From NCBI GenBank assembly GCA_947584125.1, contig CANPWI010000060.1, positions 1 to 8,718 on the forward strand: a stretch of DNA of 8,718 bases. Reading direction: 5' to 3'. The first letter of the stretch is position 1; the number at the start of each line of letters is the position of its first letter. A program made the translations under genes and the position numbers. Below, one piece after another: positions 1 through 6,623 of the stretch. The notes below the pieces were generated by a model. It was not told where the DNA came from, searched no databases, and saw only the letters and a list, made by a program, of their open reading frames with translations. Source of the DNA: an uncultured Clostridia bacterium (GTDB lineage Bacteria > Bacillota > Clostridia > TANB77 > CAG-508).

Positions 1-173
1 TCTTGTGGATATAACTCAAGCTTTATTGTCCCCATATTTTCAATTTCTATTGTTGCTATTGGATTTTTCATAGAATAATTTGCTTTTTTATAATATCCAA
101 AGCATACAACTCCAATTAATGCAATTACAACTATAACTGCAATTATTAATACAATATTTTTTTCTTTTTTCAT
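1..173 (-). CDS. Membrane-anchored cyclophilin-type peptidyl-prolyl cis-trans isomerase, N-terminal part only
   Basis: The gene starts at the ATG at 173-171 and runs off the left edge, leaving 57 visible codons. A strong ribosome binding site (GGGAGG, 6 bases before the ATG) overlaps the stop codon of the LamG fragment upstream, so it belongs to the same operon. Residues 1-5 are lysine-rich and are followed by a hydrophobic segment (about 7-27), then KK and a short linker. After that comes PIATIEIENMGTIKLELYPQ, the usual first strand of bacterial cyclophilins. Family knowledge says such proteins catalyse proline isomerisation during folding. The N-terminal segment suggests an enzyme tethered outside the membrane. 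The Cys in the hydrophobic segment has Val at -1, so it is not a good lipobox and a signal anchor is more likely. The catalytic Arg and the core residues lie outside the window, so activity cannot be judged. Confidence 0.82.
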   Translation of the reverse strand, partial: MKKEKNIVLIIAVIVVIALIGVVCFGYYKKANYSMKNPIATIEIENMGTIKLELYPQ

Positions 174-184
174 AATTATCCTCC

Positions 185-802
185 CTATTCTTCACCAAAT
201 CTATTTTGGTCTATTTTATAATTAAATTCAATTTCTTCGTCTGATAATGCTCTATTGTAAACTCTTAATGAATAAATATTTCCAGTCCATCTGTATCCAT
301 CTGCATTTTCGGCACCTGAACCACTTGCTAAGTTGCCTCCTGCTATTTTCCCAACTGCTGCCTTTTTTTCTTTATCTTCAACGAACAATTCACCATCTAT
401 ATATATAGCTTGTCCTAATGTTGTTGATTTTCTATATGTTATAGTGTGTAATTTTGTTATATCTAAATCTTGTGGTACACTTTTTGATATTCTTTCACTT
501 GTATCAAAAAAAATACTATTATCCCATGGTAAATGTGATGTAAATCTTCTATTAACTGTTACTTTATCTCCTTCACTATCGTAAAAGGAAATAATATAAG
601 TTTTAGTTTTTGGTTGTGCATCTGAGAATACTATTTCTACTGTCATATCATTAAAAGTTCCACTAACAGGTAAACTTACGTTATTTGTACCATCAAAATA
701 TACTGATTTTTCCCTACTTTCTATATTTTGTATATTAGTTTGCCTTTTATTTCCTGATAAATCATACCATTTACTTTTATCTGTATTTTGAATTTCACCG
801 GT
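185..802 (-). pseudogene. C-terminal LamG domain portion of a frameshifted pilin-LamG surface protein
   Basis: This frame is open for 205 codons from just after the frameshift (about 802) to the TAG at 187-185. It carries the body of a LamG/jellyroll (concanavalin A-like) domain. Visible marks are WYDLSGN near the start, YFDGTN, a central IYIDGELF strand, and the end signature WTGNIYSLRVYNRALSDEEI followed by NYKID. That ending is typical of LamG domains on clostridial surface proteins. The frame has no usable start of its own at the domain border. The first ATG (646-644) falls inside the domain and lacks a good ribosome binding site, which is why I read this as the 3' half of the gene beginning at 1481. 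LamG domains generally bind glycans or proteins, but no ligand can be named. If the frameshift is a sequencing error, the real product is one 431-residue protein covering 185-1481. Confidence 0.72.
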
Positions 803-1481
803 ATTTGTTTATACCATCATACCATAAAATTAAATCATTTTTAATCTTATCTTGTATATAAGCTACTGTTTGCAGTTTTGTTGCTTCGTTTCCAAATTTA
901 TCATTTATTTTAAATTCGTAATCTCCTTCTTCTACAAGGTCAAATTCATATTTATTTATTAACACCCAATTTGTTGCTCCATTTTTTTTGTATGCAATGT
1001 CATAGTTCGTTTGATTATCATTAGGTGTAATCTTTATATGATATCTATCATCTTGCCTGGTAACTTCAATATTGAAATCAATAGTTTTTTCAGTATTTGT
1101 TTCTTCATTTTCTACATAATTTGCTATGCTATATATTTGTTCATTATTGTATAACATATATACCTGTCTTGTTTTCCAATTTATCCAAGCATTTTGTGTA
1201 ATTCCTGTTATATCAAAATTTTTTTCTAATTCTTTTGGTGTGTATTCTACAAATTTATCTTCGTTTTCATTAATTTTATATTCATTTAATTTATCTTCAT
1301 TTGTATCTTGTATTATATTTGCTAAACTTGCTTGTATTATATCAACTTGTGTATAAATTTCTTGTAGTTCAACACTTTGAGTTAAATTATTTCCTACATT
1401 ATATGTAACAGTAATTATTATTAGCATAAGAACAACTGTTATTATTAAAGATACTAATGTTATTGCTTTTTCTTCTTTCAC
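795..1481 (-). CDS. Prepilin-like surface protein, N-terminal part of a frameshifted pilin-LamG gene
   Basis: The start is a GTG at 1481-1479 with GAGAGG about 7 bases upstream. Residues 1-6 are a short charged leader ending in Ala, then a hydrophobic helix (ITLVSLIITVVLMLII, 7-22) continues to about 27. This resembles the type IV prepilin signals of Clostridia, whose usual form is KGITLVALVITIIVLLIL. A helical region follows (about 35-75), then a pseudopilin-like strand region (WINWKTRQVYMLY, 100-111) and an Ig-like segment (about 134-207) containing YEFKINDKFGNEATK. The frame stops at a TGA (797-795) after LILWYDGIN, exactly where a LamG domain begins. That domain continues in another frame to 185. 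The expected role is an exported, membrane- or pilus-linked surface protein processed by a prepilin peptidase. It may be non-functional if the frameshift is real. The gene lies 21 bases after the toxin gene. Confidence 0.75.
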   Translation of the reverse strand: MKEEKAITLVSLIITVVLMLIIITVTYNVGNNLTQSVELQEIYTQVDIIQASLANIIQDTNEDKLNEYKINENEDKFVEYTPKELEKNFDITGITQNAWINWKTRQVYMLYNNEQIYSIANYVENEETNTEKTIDFNIEVTRQDDRYHIKITPNDNQTNYDIAYKKNGATNWVLINKYEFDLVEEGDYEFKINDKFGNEATKLQTVAYIQDKIKNDLILWYDGINKYR

Positions 1482-1502
1482 ATGGTCACCTCTCTTTCGT
1501 TT

Positions 1503-1889
1503 TTATATAGTTTCTAACTTTTTGCTAAATTCTTTAAATAAATTTATATATTTATTTTTTATATTATCATATATATTTCTTGATGTTTGTTCATCATATA
1601 TATGAGATAAATTATTTCTAGCTAACATTATTTCTATCCAACCTTCGCCATCATTTATAATTTCATATTTAAATGCTAATTTTAATATTTCTCTAGGGCT
1701 TCCACTTGTTTCTGTAATACCTTGATACTCTAAATAATCCTTCATTGTTTTCCAAGCAAGTTCAAATGTAAATTCAAATCTATGTAATATTCCGTCTATT
1801 ACTATTTCATTTTGTTTTTCTTTTAATCCTTCTTCTAATCTTGAAAACGCTTTTAAATACTCTGATTTTCTTTCTATGTATCTATTCAA
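1503..1889 (-). CDS. hepT: HepT-like HEPN ribonuclease toxin (HI0074 / nucleotidyltransferase substrate-binding family)
   Basis: This small all-alpha protein has 128 residues from the chosen TTG (1889-1887). It carries RNNLSHIY at 91-98, an exact RX4HXY motif with Arg91, His96 and Tyr98. In characterised MntA-HepT pairs, Arg and His form the RNase active site of the HEPN dimer, and the partner nucleotidyltransferase neutralises the toxin by AMPylating the Tyr. FEFTFELAWKTMKDYL (about 38-53) and the SPREILKLAF segment (64-73) are also typical of the HI0074 family. For the start, AAGGAG at 1907-1902 lies 12 bases before the TTG at 1889, which is one base after the mntA stop codon. A TTG at 1913 would give 136 residues and a 23-base overlap with mntA, but nothing upstream of it looks like a ribosome binding site. 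Nuclease activity is inferred from the motif. Confidence 0.85.
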   Translation of the reverse strand: MNRYIERKSEYLKAFSRLEEGLKEKQNEIVIDGILHRFEFTFELAWKTMKDYLEYQGITETSGSPREILKLAFKYEIINDGEGWIEIMLARNNLSHIYDEQTSRNIYDNIKNKYINLFKEFSKKLETI

Positions 1890-1890
1890 T

Positions 1891-2175
1891 TTATATTTCA
1901 ACTCCTTGCTCAATTATATTATTTATTAATTCTTTATTAGATATATCTTTCATAAATAACACATCTATAAAATATGGAATATTTAATAAATCAAATTCAT
2001 TTCTAATTTGGAATTTTTCTTGCTCAGAAATTTCACCTTTTATAGCTATGTCAATATCAGAATTTTTTTTATAATCTCCTCTTGCTCTTGAACCAAAAAT
2101 ATAAAATTTATATGTATATTTTTTTGATATATTTTTTAGTTTTATTACAGTTTCTTCATTTAATCCAAATTCCAT
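1891..2175 (-). CDS. mntA: MntA-like minimal nucleotidyltransferase antitoxin
   Basis: The product has 94 residues and is a minimal nucleotidyltransferase of the DNA polymerase beta fold. It shows FGSRARGDYKKNSDIDIAI, an exact GS-X10-DXD motif (Gly28, Ser29, Asp40, Asp42 from the chosen start). A likely third metal-binding Asp is in YFIDVLF (Asp71). In studied pairs this protein transfers AMP from ATP to the Tyr of the HepT toxin and so acts as antitoxin. The HEPN partner follows at once, with the antitoxin gene first. The ATG at 2175-2173 is preferred because AAAGGTG (2188-2182) sits 6 bases before it. An in-frame GTG at 2184 would lie inside that binding site. The site also overlaps the disA stop codon, so translation is probably coupled to disA. 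All catalytic residues are present and no truncation is seen. Confidence 0.88.
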   Translation of the reverse strand: MEFGLNEETVIKLKNISKKYTYKFYIFGSRARGDYKKNSDIDIAIKGEISEQEKFQIRNEFDLLNIPYFIDVLFMKDISNKELINNIIEQGVEI

Positions 2176-2188
2176 ATCATTCACCTTT
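2176..2188 (-). promoter_or_regulatory. Ribosome binding site that decides the mntA start and overlaps the disA stop
   Basis: On the minus strand AAAGGTG (2188-2182) is followed by a 6-base spacer and the ATG at 2175. The disA stop codon TAA occupies 2189-2187, so two of its bases are shared with the site. This rules against the GTG at 2184 as start and suggests coupled translation of disA and mntA. Confidence 0.65.
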
Positions 2189-3281
2189 AAATCATAACAT
2201 TATCAAATACAAATTGTTCTTGCATTCTTTTTAATGATTGTTTTATTGTTCTAGCTCTTACCTCTCCTATACCATCAACATCATCAAGTTCTGGAATATC
2301 AGCTTCGATAATATGCTGAAATGATTTAAATGAATTAACTAAATTATCTACAATGTTGCTTGGCATTCTAGGTATTTTATTTAATAATCTATATCCTTTT
2401 GTATAAACTCCAAGTTCGTCGTAATTATCAAATGTTTGGTATCCTAATATTTTAGATATAAGCTGTGGTTTCATTAAATCTTCATGACTTAAATTTATAA
2501 TATCTTCTAATATTCTTTCAGGTGTTTTTCTTTTATTTTTTGATGCATAATCCTTAATTATTAGTAATTCTTCTTGTTCTAGGTCTCCAATAATTTCTTC
2601 TAATTGCATTTGAACAAGTCTTCCTTCTTCTCCAAGTTCATAAATATTTCTTTGTACTTCATCTGCAACTTTCATAACCATTTCTGCTCTTTGTATAGCA
2701 GTAATTACATTATCTAGTGTTACTATATCATTAAATTCGTACTCATTCAAAATATTTAATTTATTATCAAAAACTTTTTTATAATTTTCTACGGTTTGTA
2801 GTGCTTGATTTGCTTTTGTTAAAACTTTTGATGTGTCTTCTAATACATATCTAAAGTTTCCTTTAAAAACTGTTATTATATTTCTTCTTTGTGAAATACT
2901 AACAACTAGTTCTCCTGTTTGTTTTGCAGTACGCTCTGCTGTTCTATGTCTTGTTCCTGTTTCTTTAGTTGGAATAGTAGGAGAAGGTATTAACTGAGCA
3001 TTTGCAAAAAGAATTTTTTTAAGGTCTGAGCTTAATACTATAGCACCATCCATTTTTGCAAGTTCATATAATTTTGAAGATGTATATTCTTCATTAATAC
3101 TAAATCCACCATCTACAGTATCCATAACATCTTTTGAATCTCCGATAACAATTAATGCTCCAGTTTTTGCTTTTAATATATTTTCTAAACCTTGTCTAAT
3201 TTCTGTACCTGGTGCAATTAATTTTAATATATCTATAAGTACAGTATCATTGTTAGTCCTCAAACTACTATCACCTTCCAT
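2187..3281 (-). CDS. disA: DNA integrity scanning diadenylate cyclase DisA
   Basis: DisA joins two ATP molecules into c-di-AMP. It scans DNA, and in studied bacteria it stops synthesis on branched or damaged DNA. The 364-residue product is of normal length. The N-terminal DAC domain (about 15-145) has LIAPGTEIR, MDGA (77-80) and GTRHRTAER (109-117), the two motifs that bind ATP and metal, all intact. A helical linker (about 150-325) contains YELGEEGRL. The C-terminal helix-hairpin-helix (about 329-350, VDGIGEVRA at 335-343) is the DNA-binding tip. It follows radA by 17 bases, the standard pairing, and RadA is known to modulate DisA in Bacillus. The start is uncertain. The ATG at 3281 has no clear binding site. 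A TTG at 3263 has GGAAGGTG ending 8 bases before it and would remove six residues without touching the domain. Confidence 0.96.
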   Translation of the reverse strand: MEGDSSLRTNNDTVLIDILKLIAPGTEIRQGLENILKAKTGALIVIGDSKDVMDTVDGGFSINEEYTSSKLYELAKMDGAIVLSSDLKKILFANAQLIPSPTIPTKETGTRHRTAERTAKQTGELVVSISQRRNIITVFKGNFRYVLEDTSKVLTKANQALQTVENYKKVFDNKLNILNEYEFNDIVTLDNVITAIQRAEMVMKVADEVQRNIYELGEEGRLVQMQLEEIIGDLEQEELLIIKDYASKNKRKTPERILEDIINLSHEDLMKPQLISKILGYQTFDNYDELGVYTKGYRLLNKIPRMPSNIVDNLVNSFKSFQHIIEADIPELDDVDGIGEVRARTIKQSLKRMQEQFVFDNVMI

Positions 3282-3298
3282 TCTAATTTAGATATTTA

Positions 3299-4663
3299 TT
3301 ATCTAATTTTTAATATCTTCATTGCATCATTTATATTTTGCACACCTATTATATCTAATTTATAACTATCTTTCAATAGTTTTTTATTACTTTCTGGAAT
3401 AATACATGTTTTAAAACCTAATTTTTCTGCTTCTTTTAATCTTTTTTCTATCATATTAACGCTTCTTACCTCACCTGTTAGTCCAACCTCGCCTATAGCT
3501 ACTACATCTTTAGGTATTGAAATATTTTTAAATGTTGATGCAGATACTAGAACAATTCCTAAATCTAGTGCAGGTTCATTTATTTTTATTCCACCTACAA
3601 CATTTAAATACACATCTTGGTTTCCTAACATAAATCCAGCTTTTTTTTCTAAAACTGCTAAAAGAAGTGTTAATCTATTATAATCTATTCCATTTGCTGT
3701 TCTTCTTGGCATTCCAAATATTGTTGGACTTGATAAAGCTTGTAATTCTATTAAAAGTGGTCTTGTCCCTTCAAGACTTGCAACTATTATAGAACCTGGT
3801 GGGTTATCTTCTCTTTCTGAAATTAATACAGACGAAGGATTATCAATCTCTACTAATCCTTCGTTTTTCATTTCAAACATTCCTATTTCATTTGTAGAAC
3901 CAAATCTATTTTTTACACCTCTTAAAATTCTATATGAAAAATATCGTTCTCCTTCTAAATAAAGTACTGTATCTACCATGTGTTCTAATACTCTTGGTCC
4001 TGCAATATTTCCTTCTTTTGTTACATGACCTATTATAATTGTGGTTATACAATTTGCTTTACACATTTTCATTATTCTTGCTGTAATTTCTCTTACTTGA
4101 CTAACACTACCAGCAGCTGATGTGATACTATCTGAATACATAGTTTGAATAGAATCAATTATTACAAGTTTTGGATTTATTTTTAATATTTCTTCTTCTA
4201 TAAAATCTATATCTGTTTCGCCTAAAAATAATAAATTATCTTTTTTAATTCCTAGTCTATCAGCTCTTAATTTTATTTGTTCTGCTGATTCTTCTCCTGA
4301 AACATACAAAACTTGTCCATCTGTTTTTATTTTATCACAAATTTGCAATATAAGTGTTGATTTACCAATTCCTGGTTCACCACCTAATAATAGTAGTGAA
4401 CCATTTACAAGACCTCCTCCTAGAACTCTATCTAGTTCTTCAAATCCTGTTTTTGTTCTAGATTTTTCTTCTCCAATAACTTTATTTAATTGCATAGATG
4501 TTGTAACTTTAGCTTTTTTACTATTACTGCTATTATTTGCCTGTTTATTAATTTTTTCTTCATAAAAGCTATTCCAACTATTGCAAGCTGGACATTTACC
4601 AAGCCATTTTGAAGATTCATAACCACATTCATTACAAACAAATACAGTGCTTACTTTTGCCAT
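3299..4663 (-). CDS. radA: DNA repair protein RadA (Sms), RecA-like ATPase
   Basis: RadA is a hexameric ATP-driven DNA motor that promotes branch migration during homologous recombination and natural transformation. The 454-residue product is full length with every hallmark. There is an N-terminal C4 zinc finger (Cys10, Cys13, Cys24, Cys27), a Walker A motif GEPGIGKST (95-103), Walker B LVIIDS (166-171), and the RadA-specific KNRFG (251-255). The C-terminal Lon-like domain (about 285-454) contains the PRRTANG segment and GEVGLTGEVR (391-400). The Lon-like part is a scaffold in this family, not an active protease. The ATG at 4663 has AAAGGAG 5 bases upstream, directly behind the stop of the GH15 gene. 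disA follows 17 bases downstream. In Bacillus and many Clostridia clpC stands before radA, but here that place is taken by a glycoside hydrolase. An unusual hairpin lies inside the gene at 3832-3864. Confidence 0.97.
   Translation of the reverse strand: MAKVSTVFVCNECGYESSKWLGKCPACNSWNSFYEEKINKQANNSSNSKKAKVTTSMQLNKVIGEEKSRTKTGFEELDRVLGGGLVNGSLLLLGGEPGIGKSTLILQICDKIKTDGQVLYVSGEESAEQIKLRADRLGIKKDNLLFLGETDIDFIEEEILKINPKLVIIDSIQTMYSDSITSAAGSVSQVREITARIMKMCKANCITTIIIGHVTKEGNIAGPRVLEHMVDTVLYLEGERYFSYRILRGVKNRFGSTNEIGMFEMKNEGLVEIDNPSSVLISEREDNPPGSIIVASLEGTRPLLIELQALSSPTIFGMPRRTANGIDYNRLTLLLAVLEKKAGFMLGNQDVYLNVVGGIKINEPALDLGIVLVSASTFKNISIPKDVVAIGEVGLTGEVRSVNMIEKRLKEAEKLGFKTCIIPESNKKLLKDSYKLDIIGVQNINDAMKILKIR
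3832..3868 (+). terminator. Perfect 11-bp hairpin plus T-run inside radA, readable as an antisense terminator
   Basis: On the plus strand ACGAAGGATTA (3832-3842) and TAATCCTTCGT (3854-3864) are exact reverse complements around an 11-base loop, followed by T's to 3868. Shape and T-run match an intrinsic terminator for plus-strand transcription, antisense to radA. On the sense strand there is no T-run, so it should not end the radA mRNA. It may be a coincidence of coding sequence. Confidence 0.3.
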
Positions 4664-4675
4664 ATATTCTCCTTT

Positions 4676-6580
4676 CTATATATTACCATTTTCAATGAGT
4701 TTTTCTAATACAATTATAAACATAGCATGAGACCATCCAAGACCAATTACCCATGCAGGTTTCATTGTATCATTGTCTATTTGTTCTGCTAAAAATCCAT
4801 GTTTTGCACTTGTATTTACTACATATTTAAAACACTCTTTTGCTTTTGAATATTCGTTTATTTCTATATAATATAATGCCATCCATAAAGTTGCAATTAC
4901 CCAAGGCTTTCCATTCATATAATGGTCACCTTCAAATCTTTTGTATCCTCCTGTATATGTTCTTAATGTCATATTCATTGCCTCTACTGTATTTGTAATT
5001 TTTTTCTCTTTTGCTGAAAACATTTTAAATGGTATTACAGCTCCTAGTATGCTTATATCCATTTTATTATCTTCTATATTTCTTTTAAATACTTTTCTAT
5101 TTGTATCATACATATTTTTTATTACATATTCTTTTATATCTAATAGATATTTTTCTATTTGTAATTTTTGTTTTGACATTTGTTCTAATTTTAATCTATT
5201 TTCTTGATAATCTTCTTTAACTGTTTCATATATTTTTAATATACATTCAAAAGCTGCAAATATACTTGCCATTGAATATAAATGAATTCCTTCGTTCATT
5301 TCCCATAAATCATAACTTAATTTGTATTTTTTACTATTTGTAAAAATATCTTCTATGTACTTTTGTAAGAAACTTGATGCTTTTTCTAACATTTTTAAAC
5401 TTTCTTTTAATATTTTTTTATCTTGTGTTTTAATATAATGCTCATATACACCAAATATAACACTTGCAGTTTCGTCTACTTGATAACCCCAACATGGTGC
5501 AAGTTTTCCGTCTGTATAAAAGCGTTGTTCCCACATTCCATCTTTGTTTTGTGTATTTTTACAAAAAACTTTATAAAATTTTTCTGTTTCTTTATACATT
5601 CCTAAAATATCCATAGCTCTTGTAATAAACACAGCATCTCTTGGCCAGCAGTATGAATATCTGCCACAATGTTTTTGTTTTTCATCTATTTCTATTGCTG
5701 CAGCAATTCCTCCTGTTTGCTCATTCATTAAAAGTGGGTATAATAGTATTGTTCTTGTATATATTTCATCTATTTTTTTATAATAGTCTGATTCTGTTTG
5801 TTTTATTTTTAATAACTTATGTTTTTTTACATATTTTCTCCAGTAGTCTTTTACTTTATTTTCTTCTTTGTTAACATCAATCTTTTTTAAATTTTCTATT
5901 TCTTTTTCTATACTTTCAAGCTGATTTTTTTCTTTTGTTTCTGAAATATATAGTATTATATTTAAAGTACAGCTTTCTTGTGGTTTCAATTTGCCTATAT
6001 AATAACTAACACTTGAATCGTTTGACATTCCTATTTCATCTTTATCTTGTAAAATTGCAGATTCTATATAATTATTTGTATCATTTAATCTATGTCCATT
6101 TCTTTTAAAATTTTGGGCAAAAATTGCAAATTGAGTATCATGATGATATTGTATAATACCATTTTCTATAATTTTTGAACCAACGAAATTATTATCATCT
6201 GATAGTAATTTTGAATGTATTAAAAATGTAATTTCCAAATCCACCTTATTTTGATTTGTAAATGTGTATTGTTTTACAATTGCATTTTCTTTTAACATTG
6301 CAAAATCTGTTTGTTCAATATCTAAATTAAAATATGTATTTTTTATTTTTGTTTTTAATACATTAGTATCTTTTGAATAATGCTGGTTATACGCATTATT
6401 AATATCATTTTCAAGGTAAATGATATTTGAATCATTTACCTTGACTCCTGTATGGAAAAAATCTATAAATTGTTTATAATTTGGCTCAGGATAGTTTAGT
6501 CTTAATAATTCTCCTCTATTTGAATAACTTGCAGTTATTTTTTTATTTCCGATTATTGCATCATTAAAATATTTTTCCAT
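4676..6580 (-). CDS. Cytoplasmic GH15 glucoamylase-like glycoside hydrolase
   Basis: GH15 enzymes are inverting exo-hydrolases that release glucose from alpha-glucans; the family also holds glucodextranases and trehalases. The 634-residue product fits the bacterial two-domain form: an N-terminal beta-sandwich (about 1-250) and an (alpha/alpha)6 barrel (about 265-630). Family motifs are YSYCWPRDA (308-316), DGMWEQRFY (347-355), DLWE (424-427, Glu427 as probable general acid), YTGGYKRFEGD (542-552) and LAEQ (597-600, Glu599 as probable general base), followed by GLGWSHAMF (613-621). Both catalytic acids are present. There is no signal peptide, so it should act on intracellular glycogen or maltooligosaccharides, but the exact substrate cannot be read. 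The ATG at 6580 has AAGGA 11 bases upstream. The gene lies 38 bases after the metallohydrolase gene and 12 before radA. A 14-bp inverted repeat lies within codons 46-57. Confidence 0.9.
   Translation of the reverse strand: MEKYFNDAIIGNKKITASYSNRGELLRLNYPEPNYKQFIDFFHTGVKVNDSNIIYLENDINNAYNQHYSKDTNVLKTKIKNTYFNLDIEQTDFAMLKENAIVKQYTFTNQNKVDLEITFLIHSKLLSDDNNFVGSKIIENGIIQYHHDTQFAIFAQNFKRNGHRLNDTNNYIESAILQDKDEIGMSNDSSVSYYIGKLKPQESCTLNIILYISETKEKNQLESIEKEIENLKKIDVNKEENKVKDYWRKYVKKHKLLKIKQTESDYYKKIDEIYTRTILLYPLLMNEQTGGIAAAIEIDEKQKHCGRYSYCWPRDAVFITRAMDILGMYKETEKFYKVFCKNTQNKDGMWEQRFYTDGKLAPCWGYQVDETASVIFGVYEHYIKTQDKKILKESLKMLEKASSFLQKYIEDIFTNSKKYKLSYDLWEMNEGIHLYSMASIFAAFECILKIYETVKEDYQENRLKLEQMSKQKLQIEKYLLDIKEYVIKNMYDTNRKVFKRNIEDNKMDISILGAVIPFKMFSAKEKKITNTVEAMNMTLRTYTGGYKRFEGDHYMNGKPWVIATLWMALYYIEINEYSKAKECFKYVVNTSAKHGFLAEQIDNDTMKPAWVIGLGWSHAMFIIVLEKLIENGNI
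6411..6444. repeat. Perfect 14-bp inverted repeat near the 5' end of the GH15 gene
   Basis: TCAAGGTAAATGAT (6411-6424) and ATCATTTACCTTGA (6431-6444) are exact reverse complements around a 6-base spacer. In the mRNA this would form a strong stem about 136 bases downstream of the start codon. It has no T-run, so it is not a standard terminator. It encodes residues 46-57 of the enzyme. The role is unknown; it could be an RNA structure or a protein-binding palindrome. Confidence 0.75.
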
Positions 6581-6600
6581 TTTTATAACATTCCTTCCTA

Positions 6601-6623
6601 AATAATATAATTCATATATTATT
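6601..6623. repeat. A/T-only 9-bp inverted repeat between the metallohydrolase stop and the GH15 ribosome binding site
   Basis: AATAATATA (6601-6609) and TATATTATT (6615-6623) pair perfectly around a 5-base loop. The element spans the metallohydrolase stop codon and ends 4 bases before the AAGGA that serves the GH15 gene. With A-T pairs only it would be weak. It could influence GH15 translation or arise by chance in AT-rich DNA. Confidence 0.35.

Noticed and set aside
90..173. Lipoprotein signal on the peptidyl-prolyl isomerase
   Set aside because: The Cys is preceded by Val-Val, not by a small residue at -1, so a signal anchor fits better.
185..646. LamG fragment as an independent gene starting at the ATG 646
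   Set aside because: That start falls inside the LamG domain, has only a weak distant GGA upstream, and the same frame carries domain sequence back to about 802 where it joins the pilin-like gene after a one-base shift.
1479..1486. ATG at 1483 as start of the pilin-like gene
   Set aside because: It is followed at once by TGA in its frame; the GTG at 1481 has correct spacing to GAGAGG and opens the real frame.
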